Source of the DNA: JAWLHJ01 sp039587535
GTDB taxonomy: Bacteria; Gemmatimonadota; Gemmatimonadetes; Longimicrobiales; Gaopeijiaceae
Direction of reading: 5' to 3'
Assembly: GCA_039587535.1 (NCBI GenBank)
Contig: JBDHIF010000018.1
Coordinates: forward strand, 1 to 53,162
Length of the DNA: 53,162 nt
Positions 41,744-49,912 of this stretch are shown one piece after another. The notes under the pieces were generated by a model that worked only from the letters and a program-made list of their open reading frames with translations, did no database searches and was not told where the DNA came from. The position numbers and the translations under genes were made by a program. Position 1 is the first letter of the stretch. Each line of letters begins with the position of its first letter.

Positions 41744-43057
41744 ATGAGCCCGGTCCGTCTCCTCGAGCGTAAGCGGGACGGGCACAGGCTCGAACCGTCC
41801 GACCTCCAGAGGTTCTTCACCGGGTATCTGTCGGGGGACGTTGAGGACTATCAGATGTCGGCGTTCCTCATGGCCGTCGTCCTCCAAGGGCTTTCGGCGG
41901 AGGAGACCGATGTGTTGGTGGACGTCATGGTCGCCTCCGGCGCGACCCTCGACCTTTCCGACATCGCTGGTGCGAAGGTGGACAAGCACTCCACCGGCGG
42001 GGTGGGCGACAAGGTGTCCTTGGTGCTGGCCCCCCTGGCTGCGGAGTTGGGTGTCGTCGTGCCCATGATGTCGGGTCGGGGGCTGGGGCACACCACCGGC
42101 ACGCTCGACAAGCTGGAGGCGATCCCCGGCTTCCGGGTCGACCTGGATCTGGAACGCTTCAGGAGGGTCCTTGGCGAGGTCGGCTGCGCCATGACCGGTC
42201 AGACACGCGAGATCGCGCCCTTGGACCGAAGACTTTACGCGCTGCGTGACGTCACGGGTACCGTCGCATCCATTCCGCTCATCGCGGCCAGCATCATGAG
42301 CAAGAAGCTGGCGGAGGGTCTGGACGCCCTTGTCCTCGACGTGAAGATGGGCGCTGGCGCGTTCCTTCCGGATGCTGAGCAGGCACGCACGCTCGCCGAG
42401 ACCATGGTCCGCATCGGAGAGGCCCGGGGCTTACCAACCGTGGCGGTCTTGACTGCGATGGACAGGCCCCTCGGTCGTGCCGTCGGGAACGGCCTGGAGA
42501 CCGCAGAAGCCATCCGTTGTCTACGCGGTGACGGGCCGGACGACTTGGAGGCGCTGGTGGTGGAGCTAGCGGCCGAGATGGCGGTGGCACCTGGATCTGG
42601 GGTGGTGGACGAGCAGGAGCGGACGAGGGCGCGCGGGGCACTTCACTCGGGAGGCGCGTTAGAGCGATTCCGCAGGATGGTGGAGGCGCAGGGAGGGGAT
42701 CCCCGAGTCCTGGATGAGCCAAACCTTCTTCACACGGCGGTTCGTTCCGGCGAGGTCCTCTCGCCGCGATCGGGCACGGTGCACGGTGTTGGCCCACGTG
42801 TGCTGGGTGAGGCGGTCGTGTCCCTGGGTGGAGGAAGGGCCCGGGTCGAGGACGCGATCGATCCGGGTGTGGGCTTCGAGGTGATCGTCGAGCCCGGCCA
42901 GCGAGTGGAGGAGGGAGAGCTCTTGGGAATCGTCCATGCCCAGGACGAAGCGGCCGTGGAGGTCGGCCGGCGTGCGCTGCTGACAAGCGTCCTCATCGGA
43001 GACGGTGACCCGCCCGAAGCTCTTCCCCTGATCGTCGACAGGATCGCCGCGCTGTGA
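41744..43057 (+). CDS. pdp: Pyrimidine-nucleoside (thymidine/uridine) phosphorylase
   Basis: Phosphorolysis of uridine and (deoxy)thymidine in pyrimidine salvage. 437 residues with KVDKHSTGGVGDK, the phosphate-binding and catalytic His motif, VPMMSGRGLGHTTGTLDKLEAIPGF, the IMSKKLAEG motif and a C-terminal domain. ATG 41744 (MSPVRLLERKRDG) sets the usual distance to KRDG; TTG 41711, overlapping the preceding stop by four bases, is an alternative. Substrate range (Pdp versus DeoA) is inferred from general similarity only. Confidence 0.92.
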   Translation: MSPVRLLERKRDGHRLEPSDLQRFFTGYLSGDVEDYQMSAFLMAVVLQGLSAEETDVLVDVMVASGATLDLSDIAGAKVDKHSTGGVGDKVSLVLAPLAAELGVVVPMMSGRGLGHTTGTLDKLEAIPGFRVDLDLERFRRVLGEVGCAMTGQTREIAPLDRRLYALRDVTGTVASIPLIAASIMSKKLAEGLDALVLDVKMGAGAFLPDAEQARTLAETMVRIGEARGLPTVAVLTAMDRPLGRAVGNGLETAEAIRCLRGDGPDDLEALVVELAAEMAVAPGSGVVDEQERTRARGALHSGGALERFRRMVEAQGGDPRVLDEPNLLHTAVRSGEVLSPRSGTVHGVGPRVLGEAVVSLGGGRARVEDAIDPGVGFEVIVEPGQRVEEGELLGIVHAQDEAAVEVGRRALLTSVLIGDGDPPEALPLIVDRIAAL

Positions 43058-43091
43058 CTCCGGGGCGACGCCCGAGTCCTTAGGGGTCGGC

Positions 43092-45293
43092 CTATCTGCC
43101 CCCAGGAACGCCGGGTAGCCGGAAGCGGCGATTGGAGCGGTCGCAAAACTCGGTGGGCTCGGTGCCCGGTACGTAGTACTCGAGGTACTGGTCCTCCTCG
43201 GCACACCATCGTGAGGCGAGCTGCCCGGTTTCGCGATCGACCAACACCGTGTTTAGACCTTGGGGCATGGGCCAATCGCCTGGAGTGGGAAGGATGGGCT
43301 CGAAGCCTTCCTGACCGGAATCGGCATCGGTTTCCTGACCGAGATACACCCGGCGCATGAAGGAGCCCCAAACCGGGGCGGCCAAGCCGCCGCCCGTGGC
43401 CTCCCGAGTGGCCCCTTCACGTTTGAAGATGGGAACTGGCGTGTCCATGCCGAACCACACCGTGGCGACAAGGTCCGGGGTAAAGCCGGCGAACCAGACA
43501 TTCGTGCCATCGTTCGTCGTGCCGGTCTTACCGGCGGCGGGAATCTCATACGGAAGCCCGGCCCGGATCCTCACCGCGGTGTAGGCGGTCCCTCGCGCCA
43601 CCACGTCTTCCAGCATGGATACCATGATTCGCGTCGACAAGCTGTCCAGAACCTCGGTGCGTTCTGGCTGCGGCTCCCAGATGACGTTCCCGTTTCGGTC
43701 CTCCACGCGGAGGATGGGGAAGGGGCGCACCTTCGTGCCCAGATTCGGGAACGAGGCGTACGCCTCGGTCATTTGCAGGGGGATCACTGCCGACGCGCCG
43801 ATGGTCGTGGACGGGAGGCGTTCGATCTCCGTCTGGATGCCCATTCGCCGGGCGGTCTGGGCGACCGTCTCGATGCCTACCTCCTCCCACCCCAGCTTGA
43901 TCGCGATCATGTTCGTCGAGGTGTAGAGGCCCTCCCGAATGGTCATGGGGCCCTGGAACTCGTTGCCGAAGTTCGAAGGCCTCCAGTCCTCGCCGCTCAC
44001 CTGCGGATACACCACGGGCGCGTCCACCACGACGTGGGAGGCAGGGATTCCGCTCGCGATGGCGGCTGTGTACACGAACGGCTTGAACGAGGAGCCGGCC
44101 TGGCGCTGCGCCTGACGAGCCCTGTCGAAACGCGACTGCTGGTAGTCGCGTCCGCCGATGAGGGCGCGCACGTGTCCGGTCTTCGGATCCAGCGCGATGA
44201 ACGCTCCCTGGAGGTACGGTGTGGAGCCGGGGAATGACTCGACGGTGTCGGACTCGGCGAACCGAGGATGCTGGAAGTTCACCGAATCGGCCTCGATCGC
44301 GCGCCAACCCTCGTCCATGGCCTGCCGCGCAGCGTACTGCATGTCGACATCCAGGGTGGTGTAGACGCGGTAGCCGTTGCGATAGATGGCATCGCCGAAT
44401 CGGGAGTCCATGATCTGACGGACCCACTCCTCGAAGTAGGGAGCCCTGGTCGCGTGCCCTCCGTCCGGTTCTTCCTCGGGAAGTGGCCACGCCTGCCAGC
44501 GCTCCGCCTCCTCCGAGGTCAGGTAACCCTCCGCCGCCATGCGCGACAAGACCAGGTCACGGCGTGCCTTGGCGCGGTCCGGATACCGGTAGGGGTCGTA
44601 GCGCGCCGGGACGTTCAGGATGGCCGCCAGGAGCGCGGCTTCAGCCACATTCATGTCGGCCGCGTTCTTCCCGAGATACCGTCGGGCCGCGTTCTGGAAG
44701 CCGTAGCCGCGGCCCATGTAGATCTCGTTCAGGTAGGCCTCGAGAATCTGATCCTTCGAATAGGCCTGCTCGAGGTCGAGGGCAACCTGCAGCTCACGCA
44801 GCTTTCGGAGGTAGCGCCGCTCGAACCCGATCTCGTCGAACATGTTCCTGGCGAGCTGTTGGCTGATCGTGCTGCCGCCACCCAGGTTTCGGAATGTCAG
44901 CACTCCCCAGACCGCACGGGCGAAACCTCTCGGATCGAAGCCACCGTGTTCATAGAAGCGGCTGTCCTCGATCGAGATCACCGCTTGAGGCACATACTCG
45001 GGGAGCGCATTGATGGAGACGGGGGTCCGCCGCTCGAAGCCCAGCTCTCCCAGCTCGCGGCCGTCGAAGGCGAAGAGCTTGGTGGTCTGCTCGTGCTCGA
45101 AGGTCTGGATCTGAGCGATGGACGGGCATGCATCTCCCGCGCACAGGTTCTTCCAACTCCCCCACGCGCCGCCCACGACAAGAGCGACCACGAATGCGGC
45201 GCCCATCGCCAGGCGACCGGGATGCCAGAGGGGGCGCAAGCGGTCCACGAGCCTCTGATTCGCTTCACCTTCTTTCGGTTGCGCTCGAACCAT
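43092..45293 (-). CDS. mrcA: Class A penicillin-binding protein (PBP1A type)
   Basis: Bifunctional peptidoglycan synthase. 733 residues: cytoplasmic start, membrane helix (about 29-47), GT51 domain with catalytic Glu109 in SIEDSRFYEHGG and GGSTISQQLARN, then transpeptidase with SSFK (about 400), STN, and KTGTT (about 587). Cysteines at 51, 56 and near the C-terminus (WCAEED, FCDRSN) may form disulfides. The extracytoplasmic tail ends RLPGVPGGR. Gene points toward pdp and is divergent from the metallopeptidase gene. Confidence 0.94.
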   Translation of the reverse strand: MVRAQPKEGEANQRLVDRLRPLWHPGRLAMGAAFVVALVVGGAWGSWKNLCAGDACPSIAQIQTFEHEQTTKLFAFDGRELGELGFERRTPVSINALPEYVPQAVISIEDSRFYEHGGFDPRGFARAVWGVLTFRNLGGGSTISQQLARNMFDEIGFERRYLRKLRELQVALDLEQAYSKDQILEAYLNEIYMGRGYGFQNAARRYLGKNAADMNVAEAALLAAILNVPARYDPYRYPDRAKARRDLVLSRMAAEGYLTSEEAERWQAWPLPEEEPDGGHATRAPYFEEWVRQIMDSRFGDAIYRNGYRVYTTLDVDMQYAARQAMDEGWRAIEADSVNFQHPRFAESDTVESFPGSTPYLQGAFIALDPKTGHVRALIGGRDYQQSRFDRARQAQRQAGSSFKPFVYTAAIASGIPASHVVVDAPVVYPQVSGEDWRPSNFGNEFQGPMTIREGLYTSTNMIAIKLGWEEVGIETVAQTARRMGIQTEIERLPSTTIGASAVIPLQMTEAYASFPNLGTKVRPFPILRVEDRNGNVIWEPQPERTEVLDSLSTRIMVSMLEDVVARGTAYTAVRIRAGLPYEIPAAGKTGTTNDGTNVWFAGFTPDLVATVWFGMDTPVPIFKREGATREATGGGLAAPVWGSFMRRVYLGQETDADSGQEGFEPILPTPGDWPMPQGLNTVLVDRETGQLASRWCAEEDQYLEYYVPGTEPTEFCDRSNRRFRLPGVPGGR

Positions 45294-45502
45294 CTTCTCA
45301 ATTCCGTTGGCGGAGTGCGGCCGCTCCGAATGCCCTCGTTCCCGACACGTAGTCCGAGTGTGCAGGGGCGGTGCCAGTCATGTTACCCGCCGCAAGCTAG
45401 CAGGAGTTCCGGCATGCTCTCAACGGCGCGTCGGGGTGCCGCTCCTCCATCCGGGGCGCTAAGATCTCGACGAGTCCGCCCCACGCTTACAGGAGGAGCC
45501 TG
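45294..45502. promoter_or_regulatory. Divergent spacer between mrcA and the gluzincin gene
   Basis: Promoters for both directions are expected. On the plus strand TAAGAT at 45460-45465 can be a -10 element and AGGAGGAG at 45491-45498 is the strongest ribosome site in the window, five bases before ATG 45503. I see no good -35 for either direction and no hairpin. Confidence 0.4.
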
Positions 45503-46855
45503 ATGCCTGCCCAAGATCCCGCGAGCACGAACCCGAGTCCGTGCGAGGCTCGGGGTGTGTGGCCGCGGAGCCTTTATTCGGGCGACGGCTCAGAGGCCTC
45601 GGGGGGTAGCCCGGACGCGAAGCAAGCCCTCGCCGCCATGCGGCGCTCGTCGCGCTTGCTGATGTTGGCGGTGGCCCTCGTCGTCGGGGGGGCGTGCTCG
45701 AGCCACGCCCAGGAGCCCGCCCCGCCCCTGGTCGAGTCCAGCGACCCCGAGCTCCGCCGGCTGGCCGGGGAGATCCTCCCGGGACTGGCGGAGCGCGCCG
45801 GCCTGGACCTCGTCGAGCCGGTCCGTGTGGAGCGTCGGACCAGGGAAGAGCTCGTGGCCTACCTGAGGTACAAGCTCGACGAGGACCTGCCCGCACGGGA
45901 GGCCGCCCTTACGGTGGAAGCCTATGCGATGCTGGGGTTGGTAGAGCCGGATCTGGATCTTCGAGGCCTCCTCCTGGAGCTATATACCGAGCAGGTCGCG
46001 GGCTTCTACGAGCCGGACTCGACGGCCCTGTTCGTCATGGAAGATCAACCGCAAGAGGCTCTCAAGAGCCTGCTTCTACACGAGTTGGTCCATGCGGTCC
46101 AGGACCAGACCGTGGACCTGGAAGCCATTACATCCGATGAGCACGGAAACGACCGGGCCGCCGCGGCCCACTCGGCCATCGAGGGGCACGCCACCCTGGT
46201 GATGCTCGAGTTCATGATGGAGGGCATGACTGGGCAGGCGGTGGATCTCGCTACCATGCCCAGCGTGGCCGACCAACTCATGCCGGCTCTGGATGGCATG
46301 AGGGAGCAATTTCCAGCGCTTGCGGGCGCGCCGACCATCATCCAGCGTACCATCCTCTTCCCGTATGCGCAGGGGGCCGGGTTCGTGCAGCGGCTCTGGG
46401 CTTCCGAGGGGCGCGTCCCTCCCTTCGGGCCGTGGCTCCCGGCGTCCACGGAGCAGGTGATCGAGGGCTCGCTGGACGACCCACCGATTCAAGTAGAAGT
46501 AGAAGTCACGGGTGGCACAGTGTTGCACGATAATGTTTTGGGTCGCCTTGAGTCGGAGGTGCTCGTGGAGACCCACCTGGGGGCTCCGACGCCCGATCTG
46601 ACCGAGGGGTGGGAGGGGGATCGATTCGTTCTGGTGGAGGCCGACGGAGGCGCATTTCGGGCGCTGGCCTGGGCGTCGATCTGGGAGGACGAAGCCGCTC
46701 GGGACGCTTTCGTGGCTCGGATGGCTCCGGCGTTGGCGTCGGGCGTGGCCGCGGAGACGAGCCTGACGCCCCTGGACGTCGACGGTCGAGCGGCGGCGCT
46801 GCTGATCATCGGGTCCGAAGACGGACTGACCTTCCAGCCGCGGGTGGGTGGATGA
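45503..46855 (+). CDS. Secreted or lipid-anchored HExxH (gluzincin-like) metallopeptidase, uncharacterised
   Basis: Zinc-peptidase-like protein of unknown substrate. HELVHAVQDQ (HExxH, residues 193-197 from this start) and AAHSAIEGHAT with a third-ligand-type Glu form a gluzincin pattern; the YTEQVAGFYEP segment precedes it, as in related uncharacterised proteins. The start is in conflict: ATG 45503 has the AGGAGGAG site (spacing 4-5), but then a hydrophobic export signal (LLMLAVALVVGGACSSHA) is at 51-69; ATG 45638 would put that signal at the N-terminus with no ribosome site. The C-terminal 100 residues are an alpha/beta tail. ATGA overlap with aroB. Confidence 0.8.
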   Translation: MPAQDPASTNPSPCEARGVWPRSLYSGDGSEASGGSPDAKQALAAMRRSSRLLMLAVALVVGGACSSHAQEPAPPLVESSDPELRRLAGEILPGLAERAGLDLVEPVRVERRTREELVAYLRYKLDEDLPAREAALTVEAYAMLGLVEPDLDLRGLLLELYTEQVAGFYEPDSTALFVMEDQPQEALKSLLLHELVHAVQDQTVDLEAITSDEHGNDRAAAAHSAIEGHATLVMLEFMMEGMTGQAVDLATMPSVADQLMPALDGMREQFPALAGAPTIIQRTILFPYAQGAGFVQRLWASEGRVPPFGPWLPASTEQVIEGSLDDPPIQVEVEVTGGTVLHDNVLGRLESEVLVETHLGAPTPDLTEGWEGDRFVLVEADGGAFRALAWASIWEDEAARDAFVARMAPALASGVAAETSLTPLDVDGRAAALLIIGSEDGLTFQPRVGG

Positions 46856-47961
46856 CGGATCCGCGCTCTGCACGGGTCTTTTCGGTCGCGGCCAGGGCGG
46901 GCGACTACGATGTGATCGTCGAGGTAGGAGGCTTGTCCCGTCTCTCCGAACTCCTCACGGAGCGAGTCGGAGCTCATCGTTACGCGGTAATCTCGGACGC
47001 TCGTGTCGCTGGACTCTACGGGGGAGCAGTGATCGAGGGGCTGCGGGCTGCAGGGTTGGACGCGCGGCTGTTCGAGTTCCCCGAGGGGGAGGTGAGCAAG
47101 AGCCGCGACTCGTGGGCGACGCTCACAGACGAGTTGCTCGAGGCGGGATTCGGGCGGGACGCTGCGGTGGTGGCTCTGGGGGGCGGTGTCACGACCGATC
47201 TGGGCGGCTTCGTGGCCGCGACGTTCATGCGGGGGATTCCCGTGGTTCAGGTACCGACCAGCTATCTCGCCATGATCGACGCTTCTGTGGGGGGCAAGAC
47301 CGGTGTCGACGTAGCTTTCGGAAAGAACCTTGTGGGCGCGTTCCATCCGCCGTTGCTGGTGCTCGCCGACCCTGCGGTGATTGACACGCTGCCGGTCGCC
47401 GAGCGGGTTCAGGGCTTGGTGGAGGCATTCAAGCACGGAGCCGTCTTGGACGCGTCGTATTTCGACGCCCTCACCGCCGGCCTGCGCGACCTCCTGGCCG
47501 CGGAGCCCGAGGCCGCGGCGGAGGCTGTGGCTCGATCTGTGGCGTTGAAGGCTGGCGTGGTGGCCGCAGACGAGCGAGAGTCGGGTCTCCGGCAGGTTTT
47601 GAACTTTGGGCACACCCTCGGGCACGCCCTGGAGGCGGCATCCGAGTATCGAATCCAACACGGTACCGCCGTCGCGACCGGAATGCTCCTGGAAGCGGAG
47701 CTCGGAGAGCGGCTCGGGGTCACGGCGGGTGGCACGCGCCGCCGAATCGAGGACGGGTTAGAAGGTCTGGGGCTTCCGCGGCTCCCCGCGCTCGACATCG
47801 ATGAGGTCCTTTCCTACCTGTCCGCGGACAAGAAGGCTCGGGGCGGCCGGCCCAGATACGTCCTGCTCAGGGAGCTGGGCGTCACCGATCCCGCGGAGGG
47901 CTGGAGCCGCGAGGTCGATCCCCGCCTCGTCCAAGCCGTCCTGGCGGACGAGCTCTCCTAG
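46852..47961 (+). CDS. aroB: 3-dehydroquinate synthase
   Basis: Second step of the shikimate pathway, needing NAD and a divalent metal. 369 residues: VALGGGVTTDLGGFVAATFMRG (NAD site, GGGVxTDLxGF), TSYLAMIDASVGGKTGVD, the metal ligand Glu in VEAFKHG, His in NFGHTLGHALE and in IQHGTAVATGM. ATG 46852 overlaps the metallopeptidase stop by four bases; a frame open 240 bases upstream is noise inside that gene. No other aro gene is near. Confidence 0.95.
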   Translation: MTDPRSARVFSVAARAGDYDVIVEVGGLSRLSELLTERVGAHRYAVISDARVAGLYGGAVIEGLRAAGLDARLFEFPEGEVSKSRDSWATLTDELLEAGFGRDAAVVALGGGVTTDLGGFVAATFMRGIPVVQVPTSYLAMIDASVGGKTGVDVAFGKNLVGAFHPPLLVLADPAVIDTLPVAERVQGLVEAFKHGAVLDASYFDALTAGLRDLLAAEPEAAAEAVARSVALKAGVVAADERESGLRQVLNFGHTLGHALEAASEYRIQHGTAVATGMLLEAELGERLGVTAGGTRRRIEDGLEGLGLPRLPALDIDEVLSYLSADKKARGGRPRYVLLRELGVTDPAEGWSREVDPRLVQAVLADELS

Positions 47962-48038
47962 CGGATCGGACCCGTCGAGTGGCCGGTAGGCTCAGTCGTC
48001 AGCCTGTCCGAGATCCGGTGGCACCGTCGCTCGACGCG

Positions 48039-48068
48039 TTGGCGGCTCCGGCCTGGCAGACCTATCTT
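48039..48068 (+). promoter_or_regulatory. Promoter TTGGCG-18-TATCTT before the acyl-CoA synthetase gene
   Basis: TTGGCG (48039-48044), an 18-base spacer and TATCTT (48063-48068) stand 33 bases before the ATG at 48102, with GGAGG (48093-48097) as ribosome site. The pair matches the tRNA-Leu promoter in both -10 sequence and spacing. Confidence 0.6.
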
Positions 48069-48101
48069 TCCCCTTCTCGACGAACATCGTCCGGAGGTGA
48101 C

Positions 48102-49709
48102 ATGGCGCTCACGGAGCGCATCCGCAGCTCAACCCTCGCATCGCTAATCGCCCAAGCTGCGACCACCGATCCGGGGCGCATCTACCTTCGTTACCAAGAC
48201 CGGGGGATCTCCGTCGCTGAGGTCGACGCCGATGCCGAGGCTCTGGCTGCCGCATGGGCCAATCTCGGAGTCCAGGCCGGGGACCGCGTCGCCCTCATCA
48301 TGCCGCCCCGCCCTGAGTTCGCCGTGGCCATGTTCGCTGCGGCCAAGCTGGGCGCGGTGGTGGTCCCGCTGAACCCGCGCGCCTCCACCGTGGACCTGCG
48401 TTACATGCTCCGTCAGTCCGGCGCATCGTGCGCCGTCACCATCGAACGTGCCTTCGGGTTGGATTACCTGGAGATCTTCGAAGACTTGATGCCCCAGCTT
48501 CCCGAGCTCCAGTACGTCGTGACCGTGGGAGAGGAAGATCTCTGGTACGACGATCGGATCTTCCAGTACGAGGACCTCTTGTCGTCGGGAGCCGGTCGGG
48601 ACTACGAGACCGCAGGGGACGAGGATCCTTCTGCCGCTGCCGATACGTTCGCTCTTGTATACACGTCCGGCACCATGGGGCAGGCGAAGGGGGTCGAGCT
48701 CTCGCACGCCAACCTCCTGGCCGCGGCCGCCGGGACGGCCGAGGGGCTGGGGCTCCAGGGCGATGACCGCGTGGTAGGGGTGTCCGCGCTCTTTCACGTA
48801 TTCGGGCTGGCGCCGGGGCTGCTTTCCACCCTCCTCGCGGGGGCGTCCGTCGTCTTGCACCACGAGGACTCCGGGGCCGAGACGATCCTGGACGACGTGC
48901 AGCGCTACCGGGCCACGGTGCATTACGGTATTCCCACGCTCTTCGTGAAAGAGCTCGAAGAACAGCGCGCCCGTCCCCGGAATGTGTCATCGCTTCGGCT
49001 TGCGCTTTTGGCGGGAGCTCCTGTGGGAGACGAGCTGGTGCGGAAGATCGCCGATGCGTTCCAGGCGACCGTGCTCACAGCGTACTCGCTCACCGAGGCC
49101 GCTTCCACCGCGACGATGACCAGGCCGGGTGACAGCGAGGAGAAGAGGCGCTTCACCGTGGGGCGGCCCATACCGGGTACCGAGGTCCGCGTCTTGAGTC
49201 CCGATGGCGAGGCGCTACCAGAGGAGAGCGTCGGAGAGATCCGTGTGCGCGGCCCCGGTGTCATGCGCGGGTACCACAGGCAACCCGGGGAGACCTCCGA
49301 AGCCTTCGACGAAGCCGGCTTCCTGCGGACCGGTGACCTGGGTATTCTCGACGAGGACGGGTACCTCCATTTGGTGGGCCGTACCAAGGACGTTATCATT
49401 CGATCTGGTTTCAACGTGTATCCGCGGGAGGTTGAGGCTCCAATCGAGTCGCATCCCGCAGTTCGGGAAGTGGCGGTCCTCGGGATTGCCGATTCCCTGC
49501 TCGGAGAAGCCATCTGTGCCTGTATCGTGCCCGTCGAGGGCGCGATCGTTTCGGAGCCCGAGATCCTGGACTGGTGCCGCGACACCCTCGCGGACGAAAA
49601 GGTCCCCGATCTCGTCCAGTTCTGGGACGAGCTTCCCCGTACGGATACGGGTAAGCTGCGCAGGGGCGACATGACCCGCCGGATCAAGGCGGAGCGCCAG
49701 TCGTCCTAG
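48102..49709 (+). CDS. Long/medium-chain acyl-CoA synthetase (AMP-binding, ANL superfamily)
   Basis: Activates carboxylic (probably fatty) acids to CoA thioesters through an acyl-AMP. 535 residues: P-loop-like YTSGTMGQAKGVELSH, the A5 motif SLTEAASTATM, RTGDLGILDEDGYLH (Asp for ATP ribose), GRTKDVIIRSGFNVYPREVE hinge, and the catalytic Lys in TDTGKLRRGDM. The YTSGT variant has Met-Gly-Gln-Ala-Lys where Thr-Gly-x-Pro-Lys is usual. Start ATG 48102 follows GGAGGTGAC; a frame open upstream would place the promoter inside the gene. Chain-length specificity is not readable. Confidence 0.9.
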   Translation: MALTERIRSSTLASLIAQAATTDPGRIYLRYQDRGISVAEVDADAEALAAAWANLGVQAGDRVALIMPPRPEFAVAMFAAAKLGAVVVPLNPRASTVDLRYMLRQSGASCAVTIERAFGLDYLEIFEDLMPQLPELQYVVTVGEEDLWYDDRIFQYEDLLSSGAGRDYETAGDEDPSAAADTFALVYTSGTMGQAKGVELSHANLLAAAAGTAEGLGLQGDDRVVGVSALFHVFGLAPGLLSTLLAGASVVLHHEDSGAETILDDVQRYRATVHYGIPTLFVKELEEQRARPRNVSSLRLALLAGAPVGDELVRKIADAFQATVLTAYSLTEAASTATMTRPGDSEEKRRFTVGRPIPGTEVRVLSPDGEALPEESVGEIRVRGPGVMRGYHRQPGETSEAFDEAGFLRTGDLGILDEDGYLHLVGRTKDVIIRSGFNVYPREVEAPIESHPAVREVAVLGIADSLLGEAICACIVPVEGAIVSEPEILDWCRDTLADEKVPDLVQFWDELPRTDTGKLRRGDMTRRIKAERQSS

Positions 49710-49757
49710 GGAGGTTCTCTTTCGGCTGGATCGGTCCGGGCTCACGGCCTACGGCAA

Positions 49758-49892
49758 TTCAGCGCGGGGGCTAGCCTCGCTGAACTGGGATCGCCGCACC
49801 CATGGTGGGTGCGCCCAAGGCTTCCCCGACCCGACCCGCGCTCCATGGGACGTGGCCGGGTGGGGAGGTCTCGCGACATGAACACTCATGTC
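49758..49892 (+). promoter_or_regulatory. Leader of the NYN-LOTUS gene with three perfect hairpins
   Basis: The 203-base spacer before ATG 49913 holds three consecutive perfect stems: TTCAGCG/CGCTGAA (49758-49764, 49778-49784), CGCACCC/GGGTGCG (49795-49801, 49807-49813, loop ATGGT) and GACATGA/TCATGTC (49875-49881, 49886-49892, loop ACAC). The first may end the acyl-CoA synthetase transcript but has no T-run; the third ends 20 bases before the start codon. No normal ribosome site or clear promoter is seen. Confidence 0.5.
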
Positions 49893-49912
49893 CTCGAGAC
49901 AAAGAACAACAC

